Positions 43,675 through 53,211 of a stretch of 64,000 nt of DNA are shown here, piece by piece. The first letter of the stretch is position 1. Every line of letters starts with the position of its first letter. The notes under the pieces were generated by a model. The model made no database searches and was not told where the DNA came from. It was given only the letters and a program-made list of their open reading frames with translations. Source of the stretch: CAVTOO01 sp963736355 (GTDB taxonomy: Bacteria > Pseudomonadota > Alphaproteobacteria > Rhizobiales > Xanthobacteraceae); the NCBI GenBank assembly GCA_963736355.1, contig CAVTOO010000002.1:124001-188000 (forward strand), in the 5' to 3' direction. The position numbers were made by a program, and so were the translations under genes.

Positions 43675-44097
43675 TCAATGCGTCGGGGTGTCCGATCCGT
43701 GTCCCTTGGGCATTTCGGCCAGTTCGATGAAAATGTTGCCGGTCGAGGCCGGGTCGATGAAGGCGATACGGCAGCCGCCATGGCCGATCTTCGGCACCTC
43801 GGTGAGCAACTTCACGCCCTTGCCGCGCAGTTCCTCAAGCGCGGCATCGATGTCGTCGACCTCGAAGCAGAGGTGGAACAGTCCCTCGCCATTTTCGGCG
43901 AACCATTGCGCCGGCATGCCGGACTTGCCTTCGACCAGTTCGACATAGGTCTCGCCGAACGGATACATCGCAAGCCGCGCGGTCTCGCGATCTTCCTTGT
44001 ATTCGAGCTTGAAACCGAAAAGGTCCTCAAGCAGCGCCATGGTCGGTTCGAGCTTTTTGACCGCGACCGCGACGTGTTCGATGCGTTTGATTTTCAT
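43675..44097 (-). CDS. mce: Methylmalonyl-CoA epimerase
   Basis: 140-residue VOC/glyoxalase-fold enzyme that interconverts D- and L-methylmalonyl-CoA in propionyl-CoA catabolism. Metal ligands are His9 (IEHVAVAV), and in GLFHLCFEVDD and NIFIELAE (the Glu). The start at ATG 44097 has GGAGG five to six bases upstream. Lies between phosphate and copper genes with no mutase genes nearby. Confidence 0.9.
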   Translation of the reverse strand: MKIKRIEHVAVAVKKLEPTMALLEDLFGFKLEYKEDRETARLAMYPFGETYVELVEGKSGMPAQWFAENGEGLFHLCFEVDDIDAALEELRGKGVKLLTEVPKIGHGGCRIAFIDPASTGNIFIELAEMPKGHGSDTPTH

Positions 44098-44124
44098 GAT
44101 TGCCTCCCAGGCAACCATGTTGGC

Positions 44125-46476
44125 CTACAGCTTGACGTTGCGCAACCGCGTGGCGTTGACAATGACGCTGACCGACGACAGCGACATCGCAGCAGCGGCG
44201 ATGATCGGCGACAGCAGCAGTCCGAAGACCGGATACAGAATCCCGGCCGCCACCGGCACGCCGGCGGCGTTGTAGACGAAAGCAAAGAACAGGTTTTGGC
44301 GGATGTTGTGCATGGTCGCCTGCGACAGATGCCGCGCGCTGACGATACCCATCAAGTCACCCCTGAGTAGCGTAATCCCCGCACTCTCGATCGCAACGTC
44401 GGTGCCGCTGCCCATGGCAATGCCGACATCGGCGGCCGCGAGCGCAGGCGCGTCATTGACGCCGTCGCCGGCCATCGCGACGATGCGACCCTGCGCTTTC
44501 AGGCGCGTCACGACCGCACTCTTCTGATCCGGCAGCACATCCGCCTCGACCTCGGCAATGCCAAGCTTGCGCGCAACGGCTTTTGCCGTCGTGACGTTGT
44601 CGCCGGTCAGCATCACAATGCGAATGCCGTCTTTGGCCAGCGCGGCGAGCGCCTGTGGCGTCGAGGCCTTCACCGGGTCGGCAATCGCAATCACGCCCGC
44701 ACAACGCCCGTCAACCGCGACGAAGATCGCTGTGGCACCGTCCTGCCGCAACCGCTCCGCTTCCGTGGCCAACGCGGCCGGATCGGCGCCCTGCTCTTTC
44801 ATGAAGGCGGCGCTGCCGAGCGCCACATGACGGCCCTCGACCGTGCCAAGCGCGCCGCGACCGACCGGAGAGTCGAAATTCTCGACCGCCGCCGTTGCAA
44901 CACCCCTCGCCTGCGCCGCGGCGACAATGGCATGCGCCAGCGGATGCTCACTGGCTTTTTCCACACTGGCCGCGAGACGCAATAACTCGCTTTCGTCGAA
45001 GCCCGGCGCGGCGACGATGGCCGTGACCGCGGGCTTGCCTTCGGTCAACGTGCCGGTCTTGTCGACGACGAGCGTGTCGATCTTTTCCATGCGCTCCAGC
45101 GCCTCGGCATTGCGAATCAGCACGCCGGCGCGCGCACCGCGCCCGACCCCGAACATGATCGACATCGGTGTGGCGAGACCAAGCGCGCATGGACACGCAA
45201 TGATGAGCACGGCGACAGCAGCAACCAGCCCATAGGAGAAGCGCGGCTCCGGTCCGAATATGGCCCAGGCGATGAAAGCGAGCGTCGCCACCGCGATCAC
45301 CATCGGCACGAACCAGGCCGAGACCTGATCGGCGAGGCGCTGGATCGGCGCGCGGCTGCGCTGCGCCTGCGCCACGAGTTTGACGATCTGCGCCAGCATG
45401 GTGTCGTTGCCGACCTTGCGCGCAACGATCACCAGCGATCCTGTCTGGTTGAGCGTGCCGCCAATGACGACCGAGCCTTTTTGCTTTGTGACCGGCATGG
45501 ATTCGCCCGTCACCATGGATTCGTCGATGCTGCCACGCCCGATGATCACCTCACCGTCGACGGGAATCTTTTCGCCGGGACGCACGCGCAGCCGGTCACC
45601 GACCACGACCTTGTCGAGCGCGATATCGTTCTCATCACCACTGTCGTCGATGCGGCGCGCCGTGCGCGGAGCAAGATCGAGCAGCGCGCGGATGGCGCCG
45701 CCGGTCGCCTCGCGCGCACGCAGTTCGAGCACCTGCCCGAGCAGCACGAGAACAGTGATGACGGCCGCCGCCTCGAAATAGACCGCGACGGAGCCGTCAT
45801 GACCACGAAAGGCGGCCGGAAAAATACCGGGCATCAGCGTCGCGACGATGCTGTAGACCCACGCGACGCCGGTGCCCATCGCGATCAGCGTGAACATGTT
45901 GAGGTTGCGCGTGACGAGCGATTGCCAGCCGCGCTCGAAGAACGGCCAGCCCGCCCACAGCACGACCGGCGTCGCGAGTACCAGTTGAATCCAGTTGGAA
46001 TTGCCGCGACCGATGACATGATCGAGGCCGGTCAGATGCCCGCCCATTTCGAGCAGAAACACCGGCAGCGCCAGCGCTGCGCCGATCCAGAAGCGCCGTG
46101 TCATGTCGATGAGTTCGGGATTCGGTCCGCTGTCGGCGGTCACCACATCCGGTTCGAGCGCCATGCCGCAGATCGGACAGCTTCCCGGCCCGACCTGGCG
46201 AATCTCAGGGTGCATCGGGCAGGTGTAGATCGCGCCCGGCGCCACGGGCTCGGCGGCCTTGCTATCCTTGTCGAGATATTTGGCCGGATCGGCTTCGAAC
46301 TTCTTCCGGCAACCGTCGCTGCAGAAGTAATAAGTGCGCCCGGCATGATCGGCGCGATACTTGGCCGTGTGCGGATCGACGGTCATGCCGCAGACGGGAT
46401 CGATCGCGCCGTGCGCGTGATCATGGCCATGATGGCTATGGCCGTGGTGGTGATGATCGTGATCGGCGTGGCTCAT
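44125..46476 (-). CDS. copA: Copper-exporting P-type ATPase with YHS domain
   Basis: 783-residue P1B ATPase. The N-terminus is a His-rich tract (about residues 2-23), then a YHS metal-binding domain (DPVCGMTVDPHTAKY...FCSDGC) and a heavy-metal-binding motif (YTCPMHPEIRQ...CPICGMALEP). Membrane core with TGES, the metal site IACPCALGLATP, phosphorylation site DKTGTLTEG and GDGVNDAPAL. The usual GMTCAAC domain is replaced by YHS. It exports Cu+ (possibly Ag+) from the cytosol, controlled by the divergent MerR regulator. Confidence 0.95.
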   Translation of the reverse strand: MSHADHDHHHHGHSHHGHDHAHGAIDPVCGMTVDPHTAKYRADHAGRTYYFCSDGCRKKFEADPAKYLDKDSKAAEPVAPGAIYTCPMHPEIRQVGPGSCPICGMALEPDVVTADSGPNPELIDMTRRFWIGAALALPVFLLEMGGHLTGLDHVIGRGNSNWIQLVLATPVVLWAGWPFFERGWQSLVTRNLNMFTLIAMGTGVAWVYSIVATLMPGIFPAAFRGHDGSVAVYFEAAAVITVLVLLGQVLELRAREATGGAIRALLDLAPRTARRIDDSGDENDIALDKVVVGDRLRVRPGEKIPVDGEVIIGRGSIDESMVTGESMPVTKQKGSVVIGGTLNQTGSLVIVARKVGNDTMLAQIVKLVAQAQRSRAPIQRLADQVSAWFVPMVIAVATLAFIAWAIFGPEPRFSYGLVAAVAVLIIACPCALGLATPMSIMFGVGRGARAGVLIRNAEALERMEKIDTLVVDKTGTLTEGKPAVTAIVAAPGFDESELLRLAASVEKASEHPLAHAIVAAAQARGVATAAVENFDSPVGRGALGTVEGRHVALGSAAFMKEQGADPAALATEAERLRQDGATAIFVAVDGRCAGVIAIADPVKASTPQALAALAKDGIRIVMLTGDNVTTAKAVARKLGIAEVEADVLPDQKSAVVTRLKAQGRIVAMAGDGVNDAPALAAADVGIAMGSGTDVAIESAGITLLRGDLMGIVSARHLSQATMHNIRQNLFFAFVYNAAGVPVAAGILYPVFGLLLSPIIAAAAMSLSSVSVIVNATRLRNVKL

Positions 46477-46518
46477 GACAACAATCCGCTATGCGCAGTT
46501 CGAGGGCTCTTGAAAAAG

Positions 46519-46549
46519 AATATGGACCTTCCCATCATGGGAAGGTCAA
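46519..46549 (-). promoter_or_regulatory. CueR/HmrR-type copper promoter of copA
   Basis: On the minus strand, -35 TTGACC and -10 CATATT are separated by 19 bases, the over-long spacing used by MerR-family activators. Between them lies the perfect palindrome ACCTTCCC-ATCAT-GGGAAGGT (46526-46546), the known CueR/HmrR operator type. Placed 40 bases before the copA start. Confidence 0.93.
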
Positions 46550-46594
46550 GACTGCCCTCCTGGCCAGTTTCGGCCCTCAACGGGGAGTAAACCC

Positions 46595-47029
46595 ATGAAT
46601 ATCGGCGAGGCTGCGTCGGCATCGGGCGTTTCAGCCAAGATGATCCGCCACTACGAAGCCATCAGCCTGATTCCGCAGGCCGACCGCCGCGACAGCGGCT
46701 ATCGCGATTATGCGACCGACGACATCCACCGCTTGCGCTTCGTGCGCCGGGGGCGAGAACTTGGCTTTTCCATCGACCGCATCCGCGACCTGCTGCGCCT
46801 GTGGAGCGATCGCGGCCGCAGCAACGCCGACGTCCGCAAGGTCGCGCTCGAACATGTGAGCGAACTCGAAGCGAAGGCGGCCGAGCTTCAGGCCATGATC
46901 GTGACGCTGCGTGGCCTTGCAGGCGCCTGCAAGCGCGGCGACCGTCCCGGCTGCCCCATCATCAACGAACTCGGCGGCGGTTTCGCCGCACCATTGCCGC
47001 CCACGCGTGCACTGCGACGAAGCCCCTGA
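46595..47029 (+). CDS. cueR: Copper-responsive MerR-family regulator
   Basis: 144-residue CueR/HmrR-type activator. N-terminal winged helix (NIGEAASASGVSAKMIRHYE), dimer helix, and a metal loop with Cys112 and Cys120 (C-x7-C), the spacing that selects Cu(I)/Ag(I). Divergent from copA across the operator at 46519-46549; also likely represses or tunes its own transcription. ATG 46595 follows GGGGAG. Confidence 0.95.
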   Translation: MNIGEAASASGVSAKMIRHYEAISLIPQADRRDSGYRDYATDDIHRLRFVRRGRELGFSIDRIRDLLRLWSDRGRSNADVRKVALEHVSELEAKAAELQAMIVTLRGLAGACKRGDRPGCPIINELGGGFAAPLPPTRALRRSP

Positions 47030-47042
47030 TCGGTTGACGCGG

Positions 47043-47065
47043 CTGCGTCCTCATGAGAGACGCAG
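47043..47065 (+). repeat. Hairpin between cueR and cfa
   Basis: 7-bp arms CTGCGTC/GACGCAG with a nine-base loop, just after the cueR stop. It lacks a T run, so a weak terminator or processing site at best. Confidence 0.4.
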
Positions 47066-47097
47066 AACGAGCCTCGACGAACCTGACGGAGATCGCC

Positions 47098-48324
47098 ATG
47101 TTCCCGCTGTCGCACATGCTGAAATCATTCGTGCGCGTGGGCACGCTGACGATCATCGATGCCGACGGCAAGCGCCATGTGTTTGCCGGAGCACCGGGGC
47201 CCACCGTTACCGTGAAGCTGACCGACCGCGCGCTCTACCACAAGCTGTTCCTGAACCCCGGCCTCGTCGTCGGCGAAGCCTATATGGACGGCACACTCAG
47301 CTTCGAGAATTCGGGCCTGCGTGATTTTCTGTCGCTGTTTTCCGCCAATCGGACTTCGCTCGGCACTTACCCGCTGCAGAAAGTCATTCGCGCCATCACG
47401 CGCGCATTGCGCAAATTCCAGCAGACCAACCCGATCGGCAAGGCGCAGCAGAACGTCGCGCACCACTACGATATCGGCAACGAATTCTACAAACTCTTCC
47501 TCGATCGCGGCATGCAGTATTCCTGCGCTTATTTCACCAGCGATCAGGACACGCTTGAGGACGCCCAGCAGAACAAGATGCGCCTGATCGCCGCCAAGCT
47601 GCAGCTTCAGCCCGGTCAGAAGATTCTCGACATCGGCAGCGGCTGGGGCAACCTCGCGCTCTATCTCGCCTCCCTGGAGAAAGTCGACGTCACCGGCGTC
47701 ACACTGTCGAAAGAGCAGCATAAGCTGTCGAATGAGAAAGCGCGCCAAATGGGCGTTGCGGACCGCGTCCGGTTCGAGCTGCTCGACTATCGGCAATTAA
47801 CGCAGAAGTTCGACCGCATTGTCTCGGTCGGCATGTTCGAGCATGTCGGCGTGCCGCACTACGGCGAGTTCTTCGCCAAGGTTAAAGAGATGCTCGTCGA
47901 CGATGGCGTGATGCTGCTGCACTCGATCGGCCATATGCGCCCGCCGGGACCGTCGAGCCCATGGATTCGCAAATACATCTTCCCCGGCGCCTACGGCCCG
48001 GCGCTGTCGGAAGTGTTCGCCGCGACCGAACTCGCGGGGCTGTGGGTCACCGATGTCGAGATCCTGCGCCTGCACTACGCAAAGACGTTGCGCGAATGGG
48101 GCAAGCGTTTCGAGGCCAATCGCGCCAAGGTGGCGCAGATGTATGACGAACGCTTCTGCCGGATGTGGGAGTTCTATCTCGTCAGCGCCGAGATGATGTT
48201 CGAGACCGGCGCCAACCAGGTCTTCCACATGCAGCTGTCGCACAAGATCGACGCCGCGCCTGTGGTGCGCGACTACATCACCGACCTGCAGCGCCACTAT
48301 CGGACAATCGAGCCGCGCGGCTGA
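47098..48324 (+). CDS. cfa: Cyclopropane-fatty-acyl-phospholipid synthase
   Basis: 408-residue S-adenosylmethionine methyltransferase that adds a methylene bridge to unsaturated acyl chains in membrane phospholipids. It has the SAM site LDIGSGWGNLALYLA, the family block HHYDIGNEFYKLFLD, QYSCAYF and the IGHMRPPGPSSPWIRKYIF segment near the bicarbonate site. ATG 47098 is preferred over GTG/ATG 47053. A stress or stationary-phase role is known for the family. Confidence 0.93.
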   Translation: MFPLSHMLKSFVRVGTLTIIDADGKRHVFAGAPGPTVTVKLTDRALYHKLFLNPGLVVGEAYMDGTLSFENSGLRDFLSLFSANRTSLGTYPLQKVIRAITRALRKFQQTNPIGKAQQNVAHHYDIGNEFYKLFLDRGMQYSCAYFTSDQDTLEDAQQNKMRLIAAKLQLQPGQKILDIGSGWGNLALYLASLEKVDVTGVTLSKEQHKLSNEKARQMGVADRVRFELLDYRQLTQKFDRIVSVGMFEHVGVPHYGEFFAKVKEMLVDDGVMLLHSIGHMRPPGPSSPWIRKYIFPGAYGPALSEVFAATELAGLWVTDVEILRLHYAKTLREWGKRFEANRAKVAQMYDERFCRMWEFYLVSAEMMFETGANQVFHMQLSHKIDAAPVVRDYITDLQRHYRTIEPRG

Positions 48325-48331
48325 ACGCCTG

Positions 48332-50620
48332 TTAGCTCGTCAGGACCGAGCGCACCTTGCTCGCGAGCTGATCGAGCGTAAACGGCTTGCCGATGAGATT
48401 GACGCCGGGATCGAGCATGCCGTTGTGAACCACGGCGTTGCGGGTAAATCCGGTCATGTACAAAACCTTGAGACCGGGACGACGGCGCGTTGCTTCTTCG
48501 GCGAGCTTGCGACCGTTAGTGTCCGGCATCACGACGTCCGTCAGCAGCAACGCAATTTCAGGATGCTTGTCGAGGAGCGTGAGCGCCTCAGGCGCTGCGG
48601 CGGCCGGAAGCACGACGTATCCCAGTTCCCTGAGCGCATCGACCGTCAATCCGCGAACGCCTTCGTCATCTTCAACGACAAGAATGCACTCCTGCCCGAC
48701 TGACGGCATCAACGGCGGGGCAACATCGGCGTCGGAACGGACCTCTTCCTTGCCGTAGTAACGCGGCAAGTAGATCTTGATGGTCGTGCCCTGCCCGACT
48801 TCAGAATAGATCTTGATATGGCCGTTCGACTGTTTGACGAAACCGAATACCTGCGACAGGCCAAGTCCGGTGCCCAGTCCGACGCCCTTGGTGGTGAAGA
48901 AGGGATCGAACGCCTTGTCGATGACAGCCTGGGGCATGCCCGTGCCGGTATCGGTGATGGCGAGAAGCACGTACTGCCCGGGCTTGGCATCGTGGCGAGC
49001 GCCGTAATTGTCGTCGAGAAAGACGTTGCCCGTTTCGATCGTGAGGCGACCGCCCTCCGCCATTGCGTCGCGCGCGTTGACGGCGAGATTGACGATGACG
49101 TTCTCGATCTGGGCTGAATCGGCGAAGGTCTTCCACAGACCGGCCGCCAGCACCGTTTCGACACGGATGGATTCGCCGAGCGTCCGCTGCAACAGCTCCG
49201 ACATTCCGGCGACGATCTTGTTGGCGTCCAGAACATCGGGCGTGAGCGCCTGTTGACGCGAAAATGCCAGAAGACGCGAGGTCAGCACCGCGGCGCGCCG
49301 TGCGCCCTCGGCTGCCGCGTCGATGTATTTCTGGAAGTCGGTTTCGCCCTTTTGCAGCCGGCGTTGCAGCATCTCCAGACTTGAGATCACGATCGACAGC
49401 ATATTGTTGAAATCGTGCGCGATGCCGCCGGTCAATTGCCCAATCGCCTCCATCTTCTGCATCTGGCGCAACTGGGTTTCCGCGCTTTCGCGCGCCGCCA
49501 TTTGCGAGATCAGTTCGACGTTGGTGCGTTCAAGTTCGGCCGTACGTTGAACAACACGGCTCTCAAGCAGCGCGTTGCTGTCACGGACCTGCTCCGATGC
49601 CTCGGCGAGAGCGTCGCGGACCGTGGCCAGATCGCGCAACGGCGTCTTGATCCTTCGAAATTCCTCGGGATGACCGACGACCCGGCTCGCGGCCGCCATC
49701 GCCTCGAGCGGGCGGGACACGAAGCGCGACAGCCATCCGGCCAGCAGTGCGGTAACGACCAATACGATGAAGCCGAAGCCGATGAGCGAGATAAGCGCCT
49801 GGCGCAGCGGCGCCTCAATGACCGCCTGCGGAATGTTGGCTGCGATCAGCCAGCCCGTCAGCGATGACCGCACATAGCCGACCAGAACTTCGTCGCCAAA
49901 GGCGCTTTCGCCGTTAAACGTGCCTTCGGTGCCTCTGGCCTTTTCGAGATATGCCGCCACGGCAGGCTTGCCACTGAATTCGCTGTGACGCTCAGAGCGC
50001 GCAACAAACAGCCCGCTCTGGTCGCCAACTCCGATCAGCCAGGCCGGCGAGGGAACCTGCGAGATAATTTCCGCAATCAGGTCCGTGTCGACGCTGGCGT
50101 GCAACAGGTATTTCACCTCGTTATTACGAACAACCGGCACGAGCACGGCAAAAACCGGCTGCTGTGCGACCCGGCCAACAAATACCCCGCCAACCACAGG
50201 ACGCCGCGTTTCGATGGCCTTGGCGTCGACCGGCAATGTGAGGCGCGCCACCGGCTCACCGAACGGAACGCGCGTGCTGAACTCGAATTCGCCGTCCGCC
50301 CGTCGCAAGACGATGTCGATGCCGGCGTAGTCCTTGACGGCCTGCACCTGCTGATAAAATCGCGGCATGTCGCCGGAGGCCAAATAGGGCGACGTGCTTA
50401 ACGTCTGCAGCATCGTGATGATGCCGTTGATCCTGCCGTCGACCGCATAGGCAGACGCGCGCGCAACCGTGCGCGCCTCGGCCCTGTTGCTCGCCACTTC
50501 CGCCTGCGCGTAACGATAAAGGGTGAGCGATGTGAAGCCGATGCCGGGAAGAACGATCAGCGCCACAAGCACCAGAATGATCGTCCGCGCGGACAGGCCC
50601 CCTTTTAATGCTGACTTCAT
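48332..50620 (-). CDS. Hybrid sensor histidine kinase with receiver domain
   Basis: 762-residue membrane kinase. Order: helix (about 15-35), periplasmic Cache-like sensor (to about 270), second helix (275-297), HAMP-like linker and coiled coil, HisKA with the phospho-His in GGIAHDFNNML, HATPase (NLAVNARDAMAEGG, GTGMP, GLGTGLGLSQV) and a C-terminal receiver with Asp in LLLTDVVMPDTNG. The output partner is not encoded here, so the receiver may act through another protein. ATG 50620 with AAGG upstream is preferred over GTG 50638. Ligand unknown. Confidence 0.93.
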   Translation of the reverse strand: MKSALKGGLSARTIILVLVALIVLPGIGFTSLTLYRYAQAEVASNRAEARTVARASAYAVDGRINGIITMLQTLSTSPYLASGDMPRFYQQVQAVKDYAGIDIVLRRADGEFEFSTRVPFGEPVARLTLPVDAKAIETRRPVVGGVFVGRVAQQPVFAVLVPVVRNNEVKYLLHASVDTDLIAEIISQVPSPAWLIGVGDQSGLFVARSERHSEFSGKPAVAAYLEKARGTEGTFNGESAFGDEVLVGYVRSSLTGWLIAANIPQAVIEAPLRQALISLIGFGFIVLVVTALLAGWLSRFVSRPLEAMAAASRVVGHPEEFRRIKTPLRDLATVRDALAEASEQVRDSNALLESRVVQRTAELERTNVELISQMAARESAETQLRQMQKMEAIGQLTGGIAHDFNNMLSIVISSLEMLQRRLQKGETDFQKYIDAAAEGARRAAVLTSRLLAFSRQQALTPDVLDANKIVAGMSELLQRTLGESIRVETVLAAGLWKTFADSAQIENVIVNLAVNARDAMAEGGRLTIETGNVFLDDNYGARHDAKPGQYVLLAITDTGTGMPQAVIDKAFDPFFTTKGVGLGTGLGLSQVFGFVKQSNGHIKIYSEVGQGTTIKIYLPRYYGKEEVRSDADVAPPLMPSVGQECILVVEDDEGVRGLTVDALRELGYVVLPAAAAPEALTLLDKHPEIALLLTDVVMPDTNGRKLAEEATRRRPGLKVLYMTGFTRNAVVHNGMLDPGVNLIGKPFTLDQLASKVRSVLTS

Positions 50621-50750
50621 GCCGCCTTTTTCTGGCACGGCGGCGCAGCAATGGGAACCTGATTTTTTACCGCTTTCCTTCCCAAAAAAAGCTCGTCCGA
50701 TGGAACTTTTTCAGCCTTTCAGGCGTCTACGAAATTATCCTGAAATCGCG

Positions 50751-51980
50751 TCAGTTTCTGTCGAGCGCGAACCAGTCCAGTGCCGGATCGGTCCTGCCAT
50801 GCACGAGGCGATCGATGATGCCTGCGGCCATGGCGCTGAAGGTGATGCCATTGCCGCCATACCCGAATGCCGCATAGGCATTCGGTTGACCCGGCACCCG
50901 ACCGATCAAGGGCAATCCGTCCTTGGTCTCGCCGAAGAAGCCGGCCCACGCGGTAGCGATTTCGGTTGTCACACCCGGCACGAGATCGCCGAGCTTCTGC
51001 GCCAGACCTTCGGTTTTCACATCCAAAAGTTTGTCGCGGACATCCCCATCCGCGATCGGCTCATCGGCACCGCCCATGATGATGCTGCGATCTGGTGTCG
51101 TGCGCATGTAAATATAGGGACTGGACGCTTCCCACACGAGTGCGCGGCCAGGCCATAACACCTGCTCGGATTGCGGCGGCGTGGCGAGCGCCCATGTCGA
51201 CACGATGCGATGAAGGCCGATGTTCACAAATGGCGGCATCTCGTAGCCATTGGCGAGCACAAGTATCCGGCCGGATACTTGCAGACCTTCCTCCGTTCCG
51301 ACGACGACGCCGCCGGACCCGCAATCATAATCCGTGACCTGCACGGGAGATACGACACGCGTGCCGCGCGCGATGGCGCAATCGAGCAGCCGGCGCGCCA
51401 AGCGCACCGGATTGACCTCCGCCGAGCCGTGATGATGAAGCGCTGCATCGCGCGCAAATCCGAACCCGAGCCTGAGTGCGTCGGCCGACAGAAACTCGCC
51501 GTCGATTCCGGCGCGTCGGCGCAGTCGCAATTCCTCTCGCAGATCCGACGAATCCAGCCGGTTGCCGGCGAGGAAGATACTGTCACGCCGCGTGAACTCA
51601 CTGCCGCCACCGAGCGCCGTATCCAGTTGCGCGATGCCATCGACCGCCGCGACGCTGCGGCGATAAATCGCCGCCGCCGTCTCGAAGCCGAGCCTGCATT
51701 CCAGCTCGACCATCGAGGCATCGATCTCCCATTGCAGCAGCGCTGTGCTTGCAGCCGTACTGGCGCGCACGGGCGTGTGACGATCGAGGACAACAACGGA
51801 ATGGGTTCGGCTCAGGCGCTCGGCGAGAAACGCGCCGGTGATACCGGCGCCGACAATGACGACATCCGTCGCCAGATTTTGCGCAGGGAGCGGCGATTCG
51901 AGGCGCGGGGCATCGTCTTTCCAGTATGTGCCGGAGGAGCGGAGATCGAGCGTGATGAATTGATCGTCCTGCTCACGCAC
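50751..51980 (-). CDS. FAD-dependent amine/amino acid oxidoreductase (DAO family)
   Basis: 409-residue D-amino-acid-oxidase-like enzyme. Dinucleotide loop VVIVGAGITGAFLAERLS (about residue 40), substrate-domain GSAEVNPVRLARRLL and C-terminal IGRVPGQPNAYAAFGYGGNG closing the FAD site. Probable gamma-glutamylputrescine- or sarcosine-oxidase-like chemistry, but the substrate is not determined. Single gene with 113 non-coding bases before the kinase start. Confidence 0.88.
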   Translation of the reverse strand: MREQDDQFITLDLRSSGTYWKDDAPRLESPLPAQNLATDVVIVGAGITGAFLAERLSRTHSVVVLDRHTPVRASTAASTALLQWEIDASMVELECRLGFETAAAIYRRSVAAVDGIAQLDTALGGGSEFTRRDSIFLAGNRLDSSDLREELRLRRRAGIDGEFLSADALRLGFGFARDAALHHHGSAEVNPVRLARRLLDCAIARGTRVVSPVQVTDYDCGSGGVVVGTEEGLQVSGRILVLANGYEMPPFVNIGLHRIVSTWALATPPQSEQVLWPGRALVWEASSPYIYMRTTPDRSIIMGGADEPIADGDVRDKLLDVKTEGLAQKLGDLVPGVTTEIATAWAGFFGETKDGLPLIGRVPGQPNAYAAFGYGGNGITFSAMAAGIIDRLVHGRTDPALDWFALDRN

Positions 51981-52005
51981 AATTCCATGCCTTTACGCGA
52001 TACTG

Positions 52006-52221
52006 TTACAGACCGGAAAATCCCTGCTGAACGTGAAAGTCACGCCGCAGATAGGCAAAGCCGTAAACGGCCAGCTGAGAGGGATCGGTTTGACCGCCCC
52101 GCTCAAGCGTTTCGAGATATTGCTGAAGTTCCGGCACGACCTTTGCGACCTCGTTCGTCGAGGTCATCAGGGCGTAAGCGTTCAAAACCCGCTGCAACGC
52201 AATTTCGACCGATTTGGCCAT
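52006..52221 (-). CDS. Small hypothetical protein
   Basis: 71 residues, mostly helical: EIALQRVLNAYALMTSTNEV then VPELQQYLETLERGGQTDP. No signal peptide or membrane helix. Ends 25 bases before the FAD oxidoreductase start on the same strand, so it may share its mRNA. Family unknown to me; acidic helical pattern and Shine-Dalgarno-like AGGGG ten bases upstream support a real gene. Confidence 0.65.
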   Translation of the reverse strand: MAKSVEIALQRVLNAYALMTSTNEVAKVVPELQQYLETLERGGQTDPSQLAVYGFAYLRRDFHVQQGFSGL

Positions 52222-52305
52222 GTCTGTTCACCCCTGTTGCGGGCAGACAACGTGGCAATGGCTGAAATGTTCCCGCACTGCGAAATCACTGTTCCGGCGA
52301 CGGAA

Positions 52306-53211
52306 CTAACTGCGCTTGGCGTGCGTTGACGTGGTCTCCAAAACCAGACGGCCCTGCTCGTCGCGGATGCGATTGACCAGAACGGCGGTGGTCCGGCCGC
52401 GATGCATGATGTCTGAGGTGGTCACGAATTCCTCGCCGACACCGGCACGCACGAAGCAGGCATTCAGACTGGTCATGGCCCAGCCATCGCCCAGTGCGCC
52501 CGCTGCGGTTATTTCCGCCAACCCCATCTGCAAGCCGCCCTGAAGATGGCCGACGAGATTGGCGGCATGCGGCCCGTTGCGAAAGATCGCGCGCGCGCCG
52601 CCGTCGGTCGGCTCCACCGCGACGTCCCAGAATTCCGTGATGAAGGACGTGCCGTTCGACTGCGCACGTTGCAGCGCATCGCCCGCGCGCGCAAAGACGC
52701 TCTGCTCACTCGCCGTCAGATCGGCGATAGCCAGCGGCGCCAGGCGTTCTGTATCGTAGAAACGCACAGCCATGTCGGCGCCGCCGAGCGCTGCGAATTG
52801 CCCGCTCGCCGATCCGACAGGACCGTCCGGGCCCATCAACTCCACATGGCTTGATGCAAAGCGGCCTTCGGTGCCGACGCTCCAGCCCTCGAAGACGCCG
52901 TTGGCGACGAGCGGCGCTTTCAACGGCGCTCCATTGAGCCTGAGATTGATGAAGGTGGTCGCCATGCGCGCCGGATATTGCGTCGCCGCCCGAACCGCGC
53001 GCGCCAGCGAAATATCGACAAAGGCGCTGAAGCACAACGGATCGACGATCCCTCGGGCATCGGCGACATGGACGCCCGGCGCGAGCGTCATGCGCGCGCC
53101 GCCGGGCACAATTTCGGACGACAGATCGAGCATGTCGCCCGCGAAGGACGAACCGGGCGCACGATTGTGATGGAGCGCGCGTAGCAGGCGATCGAGAATT
53201 GTGTCGGTCAT
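52306..53211 (-). CDS. Acyl-CoA thioesterase (hotdog fold)
   Basis: 301-residue double-hotdog thioesterase-family protein of the 4HBT_3/PaaI-TesB-like group, with no signal. Landmarks are TFINLRLNGAPLKAPLVANG, the GHLQGGLQMGLAE helix, and RTTAVLVNRIRDEQGRLVLE at the C-terminus. Last gene of an acyl-CoA unit and overlaps the enoyl-CoA hydratase by four bases. Substrate not known. Confidence 0.82.
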   Translation of the reverse strand: MTDTILDRLLRALHHNRAPGSSFAGDMLDLSSEIVPGGARMTLAPGVHVADARGIVDPLCFSAFVDISLARAVRAATQYPARMATTFINLRLNGAPLKAPLVANGVFEGWSVGTEGRFASSHVELMGPDGPVGSASGQFAALGGADMAVRFYDTERLAPLAIADLTASEQSVFARAGDALQRAQSNGTSFITEFWDVAVEPTDGGARAIFRNGPHAANLVGHLQGGLQMGLAEITAAGALGDGWAMTSLNACFVRAGVGEEFVTTSDIMHRGRTTAVLVNRIRDEQGRLVLETTSTHAKRS

